Positions 18,042-28,400 of a stretch of DNA of 64,000 bases are shown one piece after another. Numbering within the stretch: the first letter of the stretch is position 1; every line of letters starts with the position of its first letter. The notes beneath the pieces were generated by a model, which saw nothing but the letters and a program-made list of their open reading frames with translations, made no database searches and was not told the DNA's origin. This DNA comes from Leptolyngbya subtilissima AS-A7 (GTDB taxonomy: Bacteria; Cyanobacteriota; Cyanobacteriia; Phormidesmidales; Phormidesmidaceae). The stretch is taken from positions 62,001 to 126,000 of the forward strand of contig NZ_JAMPKY010000004.1 in assembly GCF_039962255.1 (NCBI RefSeq), written 5' to 3'. The position numbers and the translations under genes are program-made.

Positions 18042-18140
18042 GACGTAGTTAAGTGGAAATTGTCCAGCACGGTGATAGTGTTAACAACTTTTAGAACATT
18101 TCACGAAAGAGCTGCCGAAAGAGATTGTGATGCTGCTCTG
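18042..18140 (+). repeat. About 100-base dispersed repeat, copy 1
   Basis: Starts GACGTAGTTAAGTGGAAATT and includes TTTCACGAAAGAGCTG and GATTGTGATG. It matches 51908-52006 at roughly 70-75% by eye. The origin is unknown; it may be a decayed mobile or coding fragment. Confidence 0.5.
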
Positions 18141-18206
18141 TGGCCCAGGGCAACTACACCTTTACACCCAAGCCAGCAATGGGCCAGCTCCTAATAGCTT
18201 TCAACC

Positions 18207-19415
18207 TTATAAAGCTGGATGGGTGAGAGGGTAAATGACTAGACCCAGCAGAGCGGAAACCAGCACAATGAGTGGCTCAGGCAGCTTCTTTTTGAAGATA
18301 AGCAGCAAAGCTAGGGTGACAGCAGCCACGATGACTGTGGGAATATCTACCAGCGATCGCTTCCCGAGCACCACCACCGCTCCGGTGATTGCCCCGATCG
18401 CTGCTACCGTCACCCCTTCGACAAAGGCTGCTACCCCCGGCTGCTTGCCATGCTTCTTAAAGTACGGCGCTGGAATAATCGTAAATAAATAGCAGGGTAG
18501 AAACGTCGCCAGGGTCGCCACAATTGCTCCAGCTAGCCCCGCTACCAGAAATCCAATAAATCCAACCGTAATCACAATTGGCCCTGGTGTAATCATCGCC
18601 ACCGCTACAGCATCGACAAACTGTTCAGAATTCAGCCACTGCAACTCATTCACCAGTCCGCCATAGAGAAAAGGCACAATCGCTAGGCCACTGCCAAACA
18701 CAAACGCCCCTGCCTTGCCAAAGAAGGTGAAGATTTGCCAGAGAATGCCTGGCTCAGTGACTGGAATAGCCATCAGGGTCGGCAGGAAAGGCACTACAGC
18801 AAAACTAGATAATCTTTTAGGACGCCACTGCTTGGGCGGAGCCTTCACCAACCACACCAGCACCCCTGCCGCCAAAATCAGCGCAATTTTCTCAGACTCG
18901 GTGATGACCGTGACCGCCGCCGAGACAATGTAGATTGCCCAAAACAGCCAATCTTGGCCGATAGTTTTGACCGTGAGCTTATAGCTGCTGTTGGCAATGA
19001 TGCCGATGACCGTGGCACCGACCGTGTAAAAAATGGCCTGCATCCAGGGCAGACCCCCATAAATTGTGTAGGCCCATCCCAGGCCCAGCACCATTAAAAA
19101 AGCTGGTAGGGGAAAGACTAGCCCCGTCAGCGTTGCGCCCAAAGTGCCGTAGTGGACGTAACCCATATAGATCGCCAGCTGCTCGGCCAGGGGGCCAGGG
19201 GCTAATTGCGCCAGAGATAGCCCTTCTTTGTAGTCAGATTCAGAAATCCAGCCGCGCTCCTCCACTAGGTCGCGCTTCATATAGCCCACTAGAGCAATGG
19301 GGCCACCAAATCCCCAGGTGCCCAACTTGAGAAAGTACAGCACCATTTGCCCTAGGGAGTAGGGCGGCGGCGATAGTTCGGGGTGCTGGTTTGCTGGCAG
19401 TGGGGCCTCGGCCAT
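18207..19415 (-). CDS. chrA: Chromate transporter, two-domain form
   Basis: A 402-residue CHR-family membrane protein with two homologous halves. The first half has LGTWGFGGPIALVGYM, ERGWISESDYKEGLSLAQLAPGPLAEQLAIYMG, and the second has FFGKAGAFVFGSGLAIVPFLYGG and SEQFVDAVAVAMITPGPIVI. The paired FGGP / PGP signatures are diagnostic. About ten membrane helices are expected. ChrA exports chromate using the proton-motive force. I start at 19415 (MAEAPLPANQ) because AGAGGA sits 8 bases upstream; an alternative start nine codons earlier lacks this. The chrB gene lies 127 bases upstream on the same strand, so the two probably form an operon. Confidence 0.93.
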   Translation of the reverse strand: MAEAPLPANQHPELSPPPYSLGQMVLYFLKLGTWGFGGPIALVGYMKRDLVEERGWISESDYKEGLSLAQLAPGPLAEQLAIYMGYVHYGTLGATLTGLVFPLPAFLMVLGLGWAYTIYGGLPWMQAIFYTVGATVIGIIANSSYKLTVKTIGQDWLFWAIYIVSAAVTVITESEKIALILAAGVLVWLVKAPPKQWRPKRLSSFAVVPFLPTLMAIPVTEPGILWQIFTFFGKAGAFVFGSGLAIVPFLYGGLVNELQWLNSEQFVDAVAVAMITPGPIVITVGFIGFLVAGLAGAIVATLATFLPCYLFTIIPAPYFKKHGKQPGVAAFVEGVTVAAIGAITGAVVVLGKRSLVDIPTVIVAAVTLALLLIFKKKLPEPLIVLVSALLGLVIYPLTHPAL

Positions 19416-19542
19416 GGGGTGATTCCTCTGGTGACAGAACATTCTCTCTGAAACTATCTAGAAGATGCTCAGTCAAAACTGTAATGCTTGTTTATCTTGT
19501 AAGCAACATGTGTTGCACAAAATTTGATGCCCCTGGTTTAGT

Positions 19543-20508
19543 TTACCGCTCAGCGGCTTGAGGGGCGGAAGAACCCAGCGGAGTGGCCCGCTCCTGAGCC
19601 AAGGTTGCATACAGCCCTTCAAACAGAGCAATGCCGTGCATCTCTAGGGCAGTGTCAGAGAAATCGGTCAGCAGCCAGCCCCGCAGCAGGGCATCGACCC
19701 CCGCAGTTTGGGGCTGGTGGTATTGACCATCGCGCAGGTCAATTTCATGCACAATCTGGCCCAGCACCTGCAGAGCTGGATTATTGTCTAAACCAAAGGC
19801 TCTAACCATGACCTCAAAGGTGCACAGATTGCCCTGGTGCTGAAAGTCACCTTTATCCATATCGAAGGTGACTTCGTCGGCTGCCGCCGTTTTGGCATAG
19901 CGAATCACGGCCTTGGGGTCAATAAATCGACGAATCAGCCAGATGCAGGCCAGGCGATCCACATGGGGGCGGGGCCGAGTTACCCACGATCGCTGCTGAT
20001 ACTGGTCTAGGGCAGCGGCGGCAATGGCGATCGCCTCCGATACAGGCGTCAGGACTTCAGCAATCTGGTTGAGACGGGCCATCACCTGCGCCCCTTCAGG
20101 GCAGTCAAAAAAGTCGATGCGGCGGATGTCAGCATAGTGCTTGTAGAGCTTTTCGAGGCGCTCGTGTAAATCGCCCGAGACATCAAAGGCAGGGGAGCTA
20201 GCCAGCGCTGTAGCCTGTGCCTCTAGCTCGGCGTAGTCGTCGCGCCGAGCGGCTCGAAACCGCTCGACGATATCGGAGTCGGATAGGCCCTCAAACTGCT
20301 CAACCCGCATAATCAGTGCTTCTCCACTGGCTTTTTGCACCTCTTGGGCTAGCCACTGAAACGCTTCGAGGCACTCATCGCGATCGGGCAGCACCTGAAT
20401 GCTGTTGAAGGCGATCGCCCCCAGCCGCTTCAGCCGCCGCCACAGGGTTACCCTCGGGCTCGACGAGGCCTTTGAGGGCAAAGAATAGGAAAAAACCAGC
20501 CAGCTCAC
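19543..20508 (-). CDS. chrB: Chromate resistance protein ChrB
   Basis: A 321-residue protein of the ChrB family, the regulator or chromate sensor that accompanies ChrA. The N-terminal part is SWLVFSYSLPSKASSSPRVTLWRRLKRLGA, typical of ChrB; the C-terminal chrB domain has RPHVDRLACIWLIRRFIDP, FDMDKGDFQHQGNLCTFEVMVRAFGL and IVHEIDLRDGQY, including the conserved His/Asp/Cys cluster. GTG at 20508 is preferred to a TTG six codons upstream because it gives the family start and AGAGG is 8 bases before it. Followed by chrA after about 130 bases. Confidence 0.92.
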   Translation of the reverse strand: MSWLVFSYSLPSKASSSPRVTLWRRLKRLGAIAFNSIQVLPDRDECLEAFQWLAQEVQKASGEALIMRVEQFEGLSDSDIVERFRAARRDDYAELEAQATALASSPAFDVSGDLHERLEKLYKHYADIRRIDFFDCPEGAQVMARLNQIAEVLTPVSEAIAIAAAALDQYQQRSWVTRPRPHVDRLACIWLIRRFIDPKAVIRYAKTAAADEVTFDMDKGDFQHQGNLCTFEVMVRAFGLDNNPALQVLGQIVHEIDLRDGQYHQPQTAGVDALLRGWLLTDFSDTALEMHGIALFEGLYATLAQERATPLGSSAPQAAER

Positions 20509-20790
20509 GCCATGACCTCTACTCAAAAGCCAGAGTAACGGATATAGCTATGAGGAGCAACAGGTGTTGCTAGCGCTGGCTTGGCTGGGGCTATTGACCT
20601 TTAAAGGGGCTGGCGACGTGCTGACGGTGACGAATAGCCTTGAGCCGCCTATACCCCGAGAAGCAGTTAAATCAGGACTTAAAGTTGTTTCCCTTTATAG
20701 CAAAATTGATATGCCCAATGCCGTGTGTCGATTGCACATTGCTCTTAGGAAGGGGTGGGCAGAACCGTATCGTGAGCTCGCAGCTCTGGC
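20509..20790. other. Region upstream of chrB with a weak rightward frame
   Basis: Holds the chrB promoter. A 77-codon plus-strand frame (20564-20797, beginning with a hydrophobic MLLALAWLGLLTF) has no recognised homologue and no clear ribosome site; it is not called as a gene. Confidence 0.3.
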
Positions 20791-21218
20791 AGGGTGAGTT
20801 GCTGCAGAGCAAACGTACTCTGCAACGGCTAAGGCGCGAGAAACTATAGAGCCTGACGAGAGCTTTCGTGAATCACCGTAAAACTTGTATCACGAACAAA
20901 GCTTTCACTTGAGTGTTTCCGTAAAAACGCGGATTCTGATTGATGAATTGATTCAGACTAAGGCGACTTGTCCTGGCTAAGCAAGCTCGTATTGGTATGG
21001 CTAAAACAACGTGGACCTTATGGTCTATGGGGTAATCGCACACTTGTCCGCAGCGGGAACTCGATTCCTCAGGGGAAGGGGAGAGTGCTTCTGTTTGAAC
21101 AGGCATCACGCCTAGCTCAACTCACATCGTTGCAGTTTAGACCTGCCTCAAGCTCACGCATGGACAGTCTCTAGTTTTGCTCAAGGCTCAATTTAAATTT
21201 TATCTTAGGGCTTTTTTT
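20791..21218 (+). repeat. Duplicated leader, copy 1 (FG-GAP/RTX gene)
   Basis: About 430 bases directly upstream of the FG-GAP/RTX gene that recur before the truncated paralogue at 45840-46274. Long matching blocks include GAGCAAACGTACTCTGCAAC, GTAAAAACGCGGATTCTGAT, GGGAACTCGATTCCT and GCAGTTTAGACCTGCCTCAA. There is no reading frame common to both copies, so this is probably promoter plus untranslated leader. Confidence 0.75.
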
Positions 21219-23561
21219 ATGTTCGATCCCGTGCTTAACCTTTCTACCCTCAATGGCAGCAACGGCTTTGTGATTAACGGCATCGCTGCGGATGACAATT
21301 CAGGCTTTTCTGTCAGCAATGCAGGCGACATCAACAACGACGGCATTGACGACCTGATTATTGGGGCAGATGGAGCAGACCCCAACGGCAACAGTAATGC
21401 TGGCGAAAGCTATGTGGTCTTTGGTGGAACCGGCGTGGGCAGCAGCGGCAGCTTCAACCTCTCTGACCTCAACGGCAGCAACGGCTTTGTGATTAACGGC
21501 ATCGCTGCGGATGACAACTTAGGCAGATCTGTCAGCAGTGCGGGCGACATCAACAACGACGGCATTGACGACCTGATCATTGGAGCATTCATAGCAGACC
21601 CCAATGGCAACAATGCGGCTGGTGAGAGCTATGTAATTTTTGGTGGGGCAACAGTGGGCAGCAGTGGCAGCCTCAACCTCTCTGACCTCAACGGTAGCGA
21701 CGGCTTTGTGATTGAGGGCATCGATGAGTTTGACACCTTAGGTTTATCCGTCAGCAGTGCGGGGGATATCAACAACGATGGCATCGACGACTTGGTTGTT
21801 GGGGCAAACCTAGCAGACCCCAATGGCACCGTTAATGCTGGCGAGAGCTATGTGATTTTTGGTGGGGCTGGAGTGGGCAGTAGTGGCAGACTCAACCCCT
21901 CTAGCCTCGACGGCAGCAACGGCTTTGTGATTAACGGTACGGAGGTGGATGACTTCTCAGGTTTTTCGGTCAGCAGTGCAGGAGACATTAACAACGATGG
22001 CATCGACGATCTGATCATTGGGGCACCCAAGGCACTCCCTCCAAGCAGCGCGGGAGCTGGCAAGAGCTATGTGGTGTTTGGTGGGGCCGGCGTGGGCGCT
22101 GGAGGCAGCCTCAACCTCTCTGCTCTCGATGGCAGCAACGGCTTTGTGATCAACGGTATTGATGCAGGTGGCATCTTAGGCAGTTCTGTCAGCAATACGG
22201 GTGACATCAACAACGATGGCATCGACGACATGATCGTTTCGGCAATCGTGGCAGACCCCAACGGCCTCTTTAATGCTGGCAAAAGCTATGTGGTGTTTGG
22301 TGGAGCAGGTGTGGGCGCTGGAGGCAGCTTCGACCTCTCTGCCCTCAACGGTAGCAACGGCTTTGTAATCAACGGCCTTAACGGGGGCGATCGCTTAGGC
22401 ACCTCCCTCAGCGCAGCGGGGGACATCAACAACGATGGCATTGACGACCTGATCATTCGGGAAGGTGCTAACGAGGGCTATGTGGTGTTTGGCGGAGCAA
22501 CCCTGGGCAGCGGGGGCAGCCTCGACCTCTCTACTCTCAACGGCAGCAACGGCTTTGTGATCAACAGCACCGATGAGTTTAGCAGCATAGGCCCCGCCGT
22601 CAGCGCGGCGGGAGACATCAACAAAGATGGCATCGATGACGTTATTCTTGGAGCACTTTTTGCAAACTTCAATGGCAACAATGCGGCTGGCAAGAGCTAT
22701 GTGGTGTTTGGTAGGGCAAACGCCCCTAACCTTGCCCCCGATGCCGTCAATGACAGTGGCTTCACGGCTAACCAACGCACCTCCCTGGTAATTTCCGCGA
22801 CGGCGCTGCTGGCCAACGACACCGATCCTAATGCCAACACCGTGCTGCGCATAATTGCTGTGGGCAGTGCCACAGGCGGCAGCGTGGCGCTGAGCAACAA
22901 TGACACTCCCAGTGACTTTGCTGACGATTTTGTCGCCTTCACCCCCAACGCCTGCTTTGACGGCACGGCTAGCTTTGTCTACACCCTCAGCGACGGCAGC
23001 TTGAGCGATACCGCCACAGTGAGCATTGCAGTGGGCAAAACCGTCAACGGCGGCAACGGCAAAGACACCCTCACTGGCACCGCAGGCAATGACACCCTGA
23101 ATGGCGGCAACGGCAAAGACACCCTATCGGGACTAGAGGGTAACGACACACTGGTAGGTGGCAATGGCGCTGACCGTCTGGTGGGCGGTGCTGGAGGCGA
23201 TGGCTTAACCGGGGGTAATGGGGCTGACACGTTTGTCATCTCTAGCTTGAGTGACTCGCTGTTGAGCAATTTTGACCGCATCACTGACCTGAAAATTGGC
23301 ACCGATGTGATTGATGGTCCTACTGCTGTCAGCGCGGCCAACGTAGCAGAGCTAGGTGCAGTTGCCTCTCTAAACCAGGCCGGTATCAGTGCCATATTGA
23401 CAGCAGGTGCCTTTGGGGCCAATCGAGCGGCGACCTTTAGCTTGGGCTCTCGTACCTTTGTTGCCCTCAACAACGATACGGCCGGATTTCAAGAGACCAG
23501 CGATGCTGTGGTTGAGATTACTGGCTTCAGCGGTAGTTTGACCAATTTGGCGATCGCTTAA
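21219..23561 (+). CDS. Secreted FG-GAP/RTX calcium-binding protein
   Basis: A 780-residue, acidic, extracellular-type protein without a Sec signal, as expected for type I secretion. Residues 1 to about 500 are seven FG-GAP (integrin-alpha-like propeller) repeats of about 70 residues; each has NGSNGFVINGI, GDINNDGIDDLIIGA with its Ca-binding Asp/Asn loop, and SYVVFGG. A cadherin/VCBS-like domain (ANDTDPNANTVLRI...FVYTLSDGSLSDTATV) follows, then RTX nonapeptides (NGGNGKDTL, GNDTLVGGNGAD) and a C-terminal SRTFVALNNDTAGFQETSDA unit resembling the cyanobacterial type I export tail. ATG 21219 is preferred to an upstream start in the leader. A strong terminator follows. Confidence 0.88.
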   Translation: MFDPVLNLSTLNGSNGFVINGIAADDNSGFSVSNAGDINNDGIDDLIIGADGADPNGNSNAGESYVVFGGTGVGSSGSFNLSDLNGSNGFVINGIAADDNLGRSVSSAGDINNDGIDDLIIGAFIADPNGNNAAGESYVIFGGATVGSSGSLNLSDLNGSDGFVIEGIDEFDTLGLSVSSAGDINNDGIDDLVVGANLADPNGTVNAGESYVIFGGAGVGSSGRLNPSSLDGSNGFVINGTEVDDFSGFSVSSAGDINNDGIDDLIIGAPKALPPSSAGAGKSYVVFGGAGVGAGGSLNLSALDGSNGFVINGIDAGGILGSSVSNTGDINNDGIDDMIVSAIVADPNGLFNAGKSYVVFGGAGVGAGGSFDLSALNGSNGFVINGLNGGDRLGTSLSAAGDINNDGIDDLIIREGANEGYVVFGGATLGSGGSLDLSTLNGSNGFVINSTDEFSSIGPAVSAAGDINKDGIDDVILGALFANFNGNNAAGKSYVVFGRANAPNLAPDAVNDSGFTANQRTSLVISATALLANDTDPNANTVLRIIAVGSATGGSVALSNNDTPSDFADDFVAFTPNACFDGTASFVYTLSDGSLSDTATVSIAVGKTVNGGNGKDTLTGTAGNDTLNGGNGKDTLSGLEGNDTLVGGNGADRLVGGAGGDGLTGGNGADTFVISSLSDSLLSNFDRITDLKIGTDVIDGPTAVSAANVAELGAVASLNQAGISAILTAGAFGANRAATFSLGSRTFVALNNDTAGFQETSDAVVEITGFSGSLTNLAIA

Positions 23562-23579
23562 TCACTCATCGACCTACCG

Positions 23580-23609
23580 ACCCAGTGAGATCGCATCTCA
23601 CTGGGTTTT
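23580..23609 (+). terminator. Intrinsic terminator of the FG-GAP/RTX gene
   Basis: Perfect 12-bp stem ACCCAGTGAGAT / ATCTCACTGGGT with a CGC loop, followed by TTTT, 18 bases after the stop. The same site in the truncated copy at 46.66 kb has lost its right arm. Confidence 0.9.
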
Positions 23610-23938
23610 GCCGCTTCTGGCATTATGTATAGTGCGATCGCCTCATCTAAAGTGAGCCACAGAAGTAGGAATAAGGCATTGTTTCTAGTCCTACAGTGGT
23701 TGAGATTAGGTCTTCAAACTCACTGGCAGGACGGCAATATTGGCTTAAATTTTTTCGCTATATAAAAGAGCAACTTTACTGTGCAGGCAGGAATTGGCCT
23801 GTCCTCGCCACAGTGAGAGTGAAGTAGTCGCCTGCGCGCAGCTAGCCTATATGTTGTTGCCACAACCAGTCAACGAGAGAATGCGAGTTTCCCGTAGTAC
23901 GCTTAGGGGCATATCATTAAGCTCGATCGCGGCTATCT
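23610..23938. other. Intergenic stretch
   Basis: About 330 bases between convergent genes. Contains the short dispersed repeat at 23823; otherwise nothing seen. Confidence 0.4.
23823..23840 (+). repeat. Short dispersed repeat, copy 2
   Basis: AGTAGTCGCCTGCGCGCA, one mismatch from copy 1 over the shared 18 bases. Confidence 0.55.
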
Positions 23939-24871
23939 TTATTCCACTTCCTTGATAAAATCAAGCACCTGCTGCGCTTCTTGAGGGCGATTTTGCTGTC
24001 TTAGCATCTCAGCGCAACGGTGGTAGGTATTGATGATGAACTCAGTAGAATATTGTTGAAACCATGGCTCGCTCAGCTGCTCGCGAATTGGTTTATATAC
24101 TTCAGCAGACTGCTTAAAATAGTCAATGGCTAGGTCGGTTTGATTCTGCGCAATTAGCGCCTCCGCCATATTAGCAAGCGTTGCTGCTTCAAACACTTCC
24201 ACTGTAAGCGTAGTTTGCAGCGCTTCAACCCCGCGTTCGGCTTGAAGGATTGGCAAGGCTTGCTGGTAATACTCAATGGCTTGCTGAGGCTGACCTAAGG
24301 AATTGTAAGCAAAGCCAAGATGATGCCGTACAAACGCTTCCCCCTCGGGATAGCGTATGGCTCGATAGTTTGACAAAGCTGGCTGAAGATACTCAATGGC
24401 TTGCTGAGGTTGATCCCAGAAAATGTAAGCCTGGCCAAGAGTGGTCTGTACGTTCCCTGCGTAATAGCTATCATCCAAAGATTGATAAATGGCCAAGGCT
24501 TGCTGAAAGTACTTAACGGCTTGTTGGTCCTGACCCAAGTCATAGTAAACCAAGCCCTGACTATTTAATGCATACGCTTCGTCATCCCGATCGCCGTTCT
24601 GACGAAAAACTTCTAAAGCAGCTTGAAACGATTGCAAAGCTGCTTGATGTAGACCAGCATCATGCTGGTTAATACCTTGGCTCAAAAGGCGCTGGGCTTC
24701 TCGGTCTAAGAGGATCTCAGGATCTCGAATGCTAGATGGGTCAATTGGGGCAATTTCGATCCGGTTTTCTTGCGCTCGTGTAAGCGGCACAGCGACAGGC
24801 GTAAGAAGCGCTAGCGGAAGGATAATCAACAACAGTAACGGTTTGGTGAAGCGCAGGGAGGGTAGAAGCAT
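23939..24871 (-). CDS. Exported TPR-repeat protein
   Basis: A 310-residue protein with a signal peptide (LLLLIILPLALLTPVAVPLTRAQ). The mature part is a run of tetratricopeptide repeats from about residue 63: LSQGINQHDAGLHQAALQSF, NSQGLVYYDLGQDQQAVKYF, LGQAYIFWDQPQQAIEYL, LGFAYNSLGQPQQAIEYY, ANMAEALIAQNQTDLAIDYF and a final helix pair. TPR arrays bind partner proteins; no catalytic domain (for example CHAT) is attached, although in cyanobacteria such TPR units are often fused to one. Confidence 0.85.
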   Translation of the reverse strand: MLLPSLRFTKPLLLLIILPLALLTPVAVPLTRAQENRIEIAPIDPSSIRDPEILLDREAQRLLSQGINQHDAGLHQAALQSFQAALEVFRQNGDRDDEAYALNSQGLVYYDLGQDQQAVKYFQQALAIYQSLDDSYYAGNVQTTLGQAYIFWDQPQQAIEYLQPALSNYRAIRYPEGEAFVRHHLGFAYNSLGQPQQAIEYYQQALPILQAERGVEALQTTLTVEVFEAATLANMAEALIAQNQTDLAIDYFKQSAEVYKPIREQLSEPWFQQYSTEFIINTYHRCAEMLRQQNRPQEAQQVLDFIKEVE

Positions 24872-25137
24872 CTGCTTTCTAAGGGAGGGAGAAGATTATC
24901 GCTGACGCTTCAACCGTACTGCGGAGTTACTAAGGTAAACAAGGCTAGAAAAGGTACTTCAAGTAAACAAGTTGATCGGACACTGGTTCGTCAAGAGGAG
25001 ATACATAGAACCCTTCTCATACAAAGATTTCCTGGGTTGATAAGCGGCGAGAGCAGAGGCCTATCGCTATCACCACCACCGTCGCAATTGCCCCATCACT
25101 GTAAGTTTGAGCGGCCCCTCGCCGTCCTGTAGGCATG
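24872..25137. other. Intergenic stretch before IS remnant
   Basis: Leftward promoter region of the TPR gene. Nothing else recognised. Confidence 0.3.
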
Positions 25138-25267
25138 GTTACTAACCACTGATTGAGGATGTCCTCAATCAGTAGTTGGTGAGACTTCCGCGCTGCTTCA
25201 GACCAGCGTTATACTCAGACCAGTTACGGACTCGGTACTGCATCGGCGTCAGGTTTTGGGTGGTACT
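25138..25267 (-). mobile_element. IS5-type transposase N-terminal remnant
   Basis: On the minus strand, LTPMQYRVRNWSEYNAGL then KQRGSLT can be read, a pattern I know from the first residues of IS5-family transposases (usual continuation FW..E..L..W). After NY a stop intervenes and a matching IEDILNQW continues in another frame, so the piece is frameshifted. The rest of the element is absent. A perfect 12-bp inverted repeat (ACTGATTGAGGA, 25148-25173) lies inside it. Confidence 0.6.
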
Positions 25268-25442
25268 TAAACATTAGGCCATCGCCCCGTTCGTAACACC
25301 CTACTCATACAGCAACGCCGTTTGGGGTGATAATCTGGGAGTGCATTCCCGGTTGTAAACCTGGCATTCGTTCTCTCTTCTCTAGTTTGGGTCAAACGAG
25401 AAATAGTCAGATTGCGTCCAGGTATCTTTAGTCCAGGTGTCT

Positions 25443-28400
25443 ATGGTTGCACTGCTCGGTTATCACCCCCAGGCGCTGCTGTACGAGAGCGCCAATTCGC
25501 GGGTATATCGAGCTACCAGGGCAGCTGACGCCCAGCCCGTGATTCTCAAGGTGCTCAGCCCAGACTACCCGACACCGGCCGAGCTAGCCCGCTACCGGCG
25601 GGAGTACGAAATCCTCAGCAGCCTATCCGGGGCGGGCATTGTTCGAGCCTACGGCCTGGCACCCTATGAAAAAACCCTGGTGATCATTCTGGAAGATTTT
25701 GGAGCGATCGCCCTGCGCGATGTGATCCACCAGGAGTTCCTCAGCCTAGAGCAATTTTTAGAATTAGCCATCGCTATCACCGCTGCCCTAGCCCAAATTC
25801 ACGCTGCCAATATTATTCACAAAGATATCAACCCCGCCAATATTGTTTTGAATCGGCAAACCGGGCAGGTCAAAATTATTGACTTTGGCATTGCCACCCG
25901 TATCAACCAACTCAGCCCCAGCCTCAAGCATCCCAACGTCTTAGAGGGCACCCTAGCCTATCTTTCGCCAGAGCAAACCGGGCGAATGAATCGGCTTTTA
26001 GACTACCGCACCGACTTTTATTCCCTTGGGGTAACCTGCTTTGAGCTATTGACCCAGCGGCTGCCCTTCTATGCCGCAGATCCCCTGGAACTGATCCACA
26101 GCCACCTGGCCAAGCAGCCCCCCAACCCCACAGCCCTCAATCCGGCAATTCCGCCCCTAGTGTCGGCCATCGTGCTCAAACTGCTGAGCAAAAATCCTGA
26201 GGATCGCTACCAAAGTGCCCTGGGCCTGCAGGCAGATTTGGAGTATTGCCTGGCCCAGTGGCGACAGCAGGGGGCGATCGCAGTGGTGCCACTGGGCCGC
26301 GAAGACTATATTACCTGGCTGAGCATTTCCCCAAAGCTCTACGGTCGAGAGGACGATCTGGCCGCGCTGCTGGCGGCCTTTGACCGCATTGCCACTGGCA
26401 ACGAGGCCACCACCGAGGCCAGCGGAGCCCAGTCCCAACGCCCAGAAATGATCACCGTCACTGGCTACTCGGGTATTGGTAAGACGACGCTAGTGCGCGA
26501 GATCTATCGGCCGATTACCGAGCGGCGGGGCTACTTTATTACCGGCAAGTTTAACCAGCTCCAGCGCACCATTCCCTACAGCGCCCTGGCGGCTGCCTTT
26601 AGCGACCTGGTCAAACAGCTGCTGACCGAAAGCCCAGAGGCCCTACAGCAGTGGCAGGCTAAACTGCGGGCGGCGCTGGGAGCTAGTGGCCAGGTGATTG
26701 TTGAGGTGATTCCCGCTGTAGAACTGGTAATTGGCCCGCAGCAGCCGGTGTCTGCCCTGGGGCCCGCCGAAACCAAAAACCGCTTTCAACGGGTCTTCCA
26801 AACGTTTGTTCGCGCCCTTAGCGATCCGGCCCACCCACTGGTGATCTTTCTTGATGATTTGCAGTGGGCCGATGCCGGTAGCCTGCAGCTGATTCAGCTG
26901 ATGCTGAGCGATCGCGACGCCCGATCGCTGCTGTTAATTGGGGCTTACCGCAGCAACGAGGTCAGCAGCACCCACCCGCTGACTATGGCCCTGAAGGGTC
27001 TAGCGGATGGGGGAGTGCCCCTCACCCAGATTCTGCTCCACCCCCTCACTGTCGATCACCTCAGCCAGCTCCTGGCCGACAGTCTCCACAGCGATGCCGA
27101 CACCACTCGGCCCCTAGCCGAGCTGATTCACCACAAAACCAACGGCAACCCCTTCTTTGCCAACGAGTTTTTAAAGACCCTAGCGACAGAAAACCTACTG
27201 CATTTCGATCTGGATCGGCGCCTCTGGGTCTGGGACATTGCCCAGATCCAGGCCCAGGCCATCACCGACAATGTGGTCGAATTGATGACAGAGAAGCTGC
27301 GCAAGCTGGACCCCAAGACCCAAGGAATGTTGCAGTTAGCCGCCTGTATCGGGTCCGGCTTTGGCCTTAACACCCTGGCGGTGATCGCCCAGCAGCCACA
27401 GGCGGCGATCGCCGCTGATCTGTTGCCTGCCCTTCAGGCGGGGCTGGTATTAGCGCCCTGTGAACCCGACGACCAGGGGGTAATGCAGACCTACCGCTTT
27501 CTCCACGACCGGGTGCAGCAGGCGGCCTATGCCCTGATACTAGAATCGCAGAAGCAGCAACTGCACCTGCAAATTGGCCAACTGTTACTCAACGACAGCT
27601 CCAGTCGCCCCCGGGCCGACGGCGGCGATGAGGCCCTGTTTAGCATCGTCGATCACCTCAACATCGGGCGATCGCGGCTGTCCACCGAGGCTGAGCGCCT
27701 AGAGTTGGCCCAGCTCAACCTGCGAGCGGCCCGCAAGGCCAAAGCCTCTACCGCTTACCAGGCCGCCCACAGCTACCTGGCGGTGGGGTTAGCCTGTCTG
27801 CCCCCCGCCACATGGAATCAGCAGTACGCCCTCACCCTGGCGCTCCACCAGGAGCAGGCGGAGGTGGAATACCTAATCGGCAACTTTGAGACCTCCAAGC
27901 AGATTCTCAATAGTATTCTCTGCCATGCCACGGCGGTGATTGACCAGGCGGAGGCCTACAACCTGCTGGTGGTGCAGTCTACTCTCAAAACCGACTACGC
28001 TGCTGCTCTAGACTACGGGCGGCAGGCTTTGGCTCTTTTGGGAGTCGAGTTTCCCGCCGACCAGTACGAGGCGGCCTTTGAGCAGCAATATCGGCAGTTT
28101 CAAACTCGCCTGGGCGATCGCCCGCTGTCGGCCCTGCTAGATCAGCCGGAAATTACCGAGGTTGAACAGCGCCTGGCAGTGAAGGTGCTCTCAAATATGG
28201 GGTCGGCGGCCTACCGATACCGACAGGTGATCTGGCAGGTGGTAGTCACCGTGTCGATGAACCTCTTTTTGGAATATGGCAATGGGCCCGAGTCGTGCTA
28301 CGGCTACTCGAACTACGGCACCCTACTGGGCTCGGTACTAGGCAACTACGCAGCGGGCTATGAATCTTGCCTGATCTCGATGCAGCTTAGCGATCGCTAC

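Larger units (their letters stand above)
17528..18206. other. Intergenic region with hairpins and repeats
   Basis: About 680 bases without a gene. It holds the hairpin at 17573, a second inverted repeat TGCCCTTAA / TTAAGGGCA (17942-17970), one copy of the short GC-rich repeat (17981) and one copy of a roughly 100-base repeat (18042) that recurs at 51908. Confidence 0.5.

Noticed and set aside
21041-21080. T-loop-like GGAACTCGATTCC as part of a tRNA
   Set aside because: No acceptor stem or anticodon arm can be formed around it, and the same sequence is simply part of the duplicated leader.
22395-23473. Several minus-strand frames over the FG-GAP/RTX gene
   Set aside because: Repetitive antisense products of the repeat array, all with near-identical sequence to each other because the sense repeats are.
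25148-25173. 12-bp inverted repeat as a terminator
   Set aside because: Loop of two bases and no U-tract; it lies inside the transposase remnant and is more likely residual element sequence.
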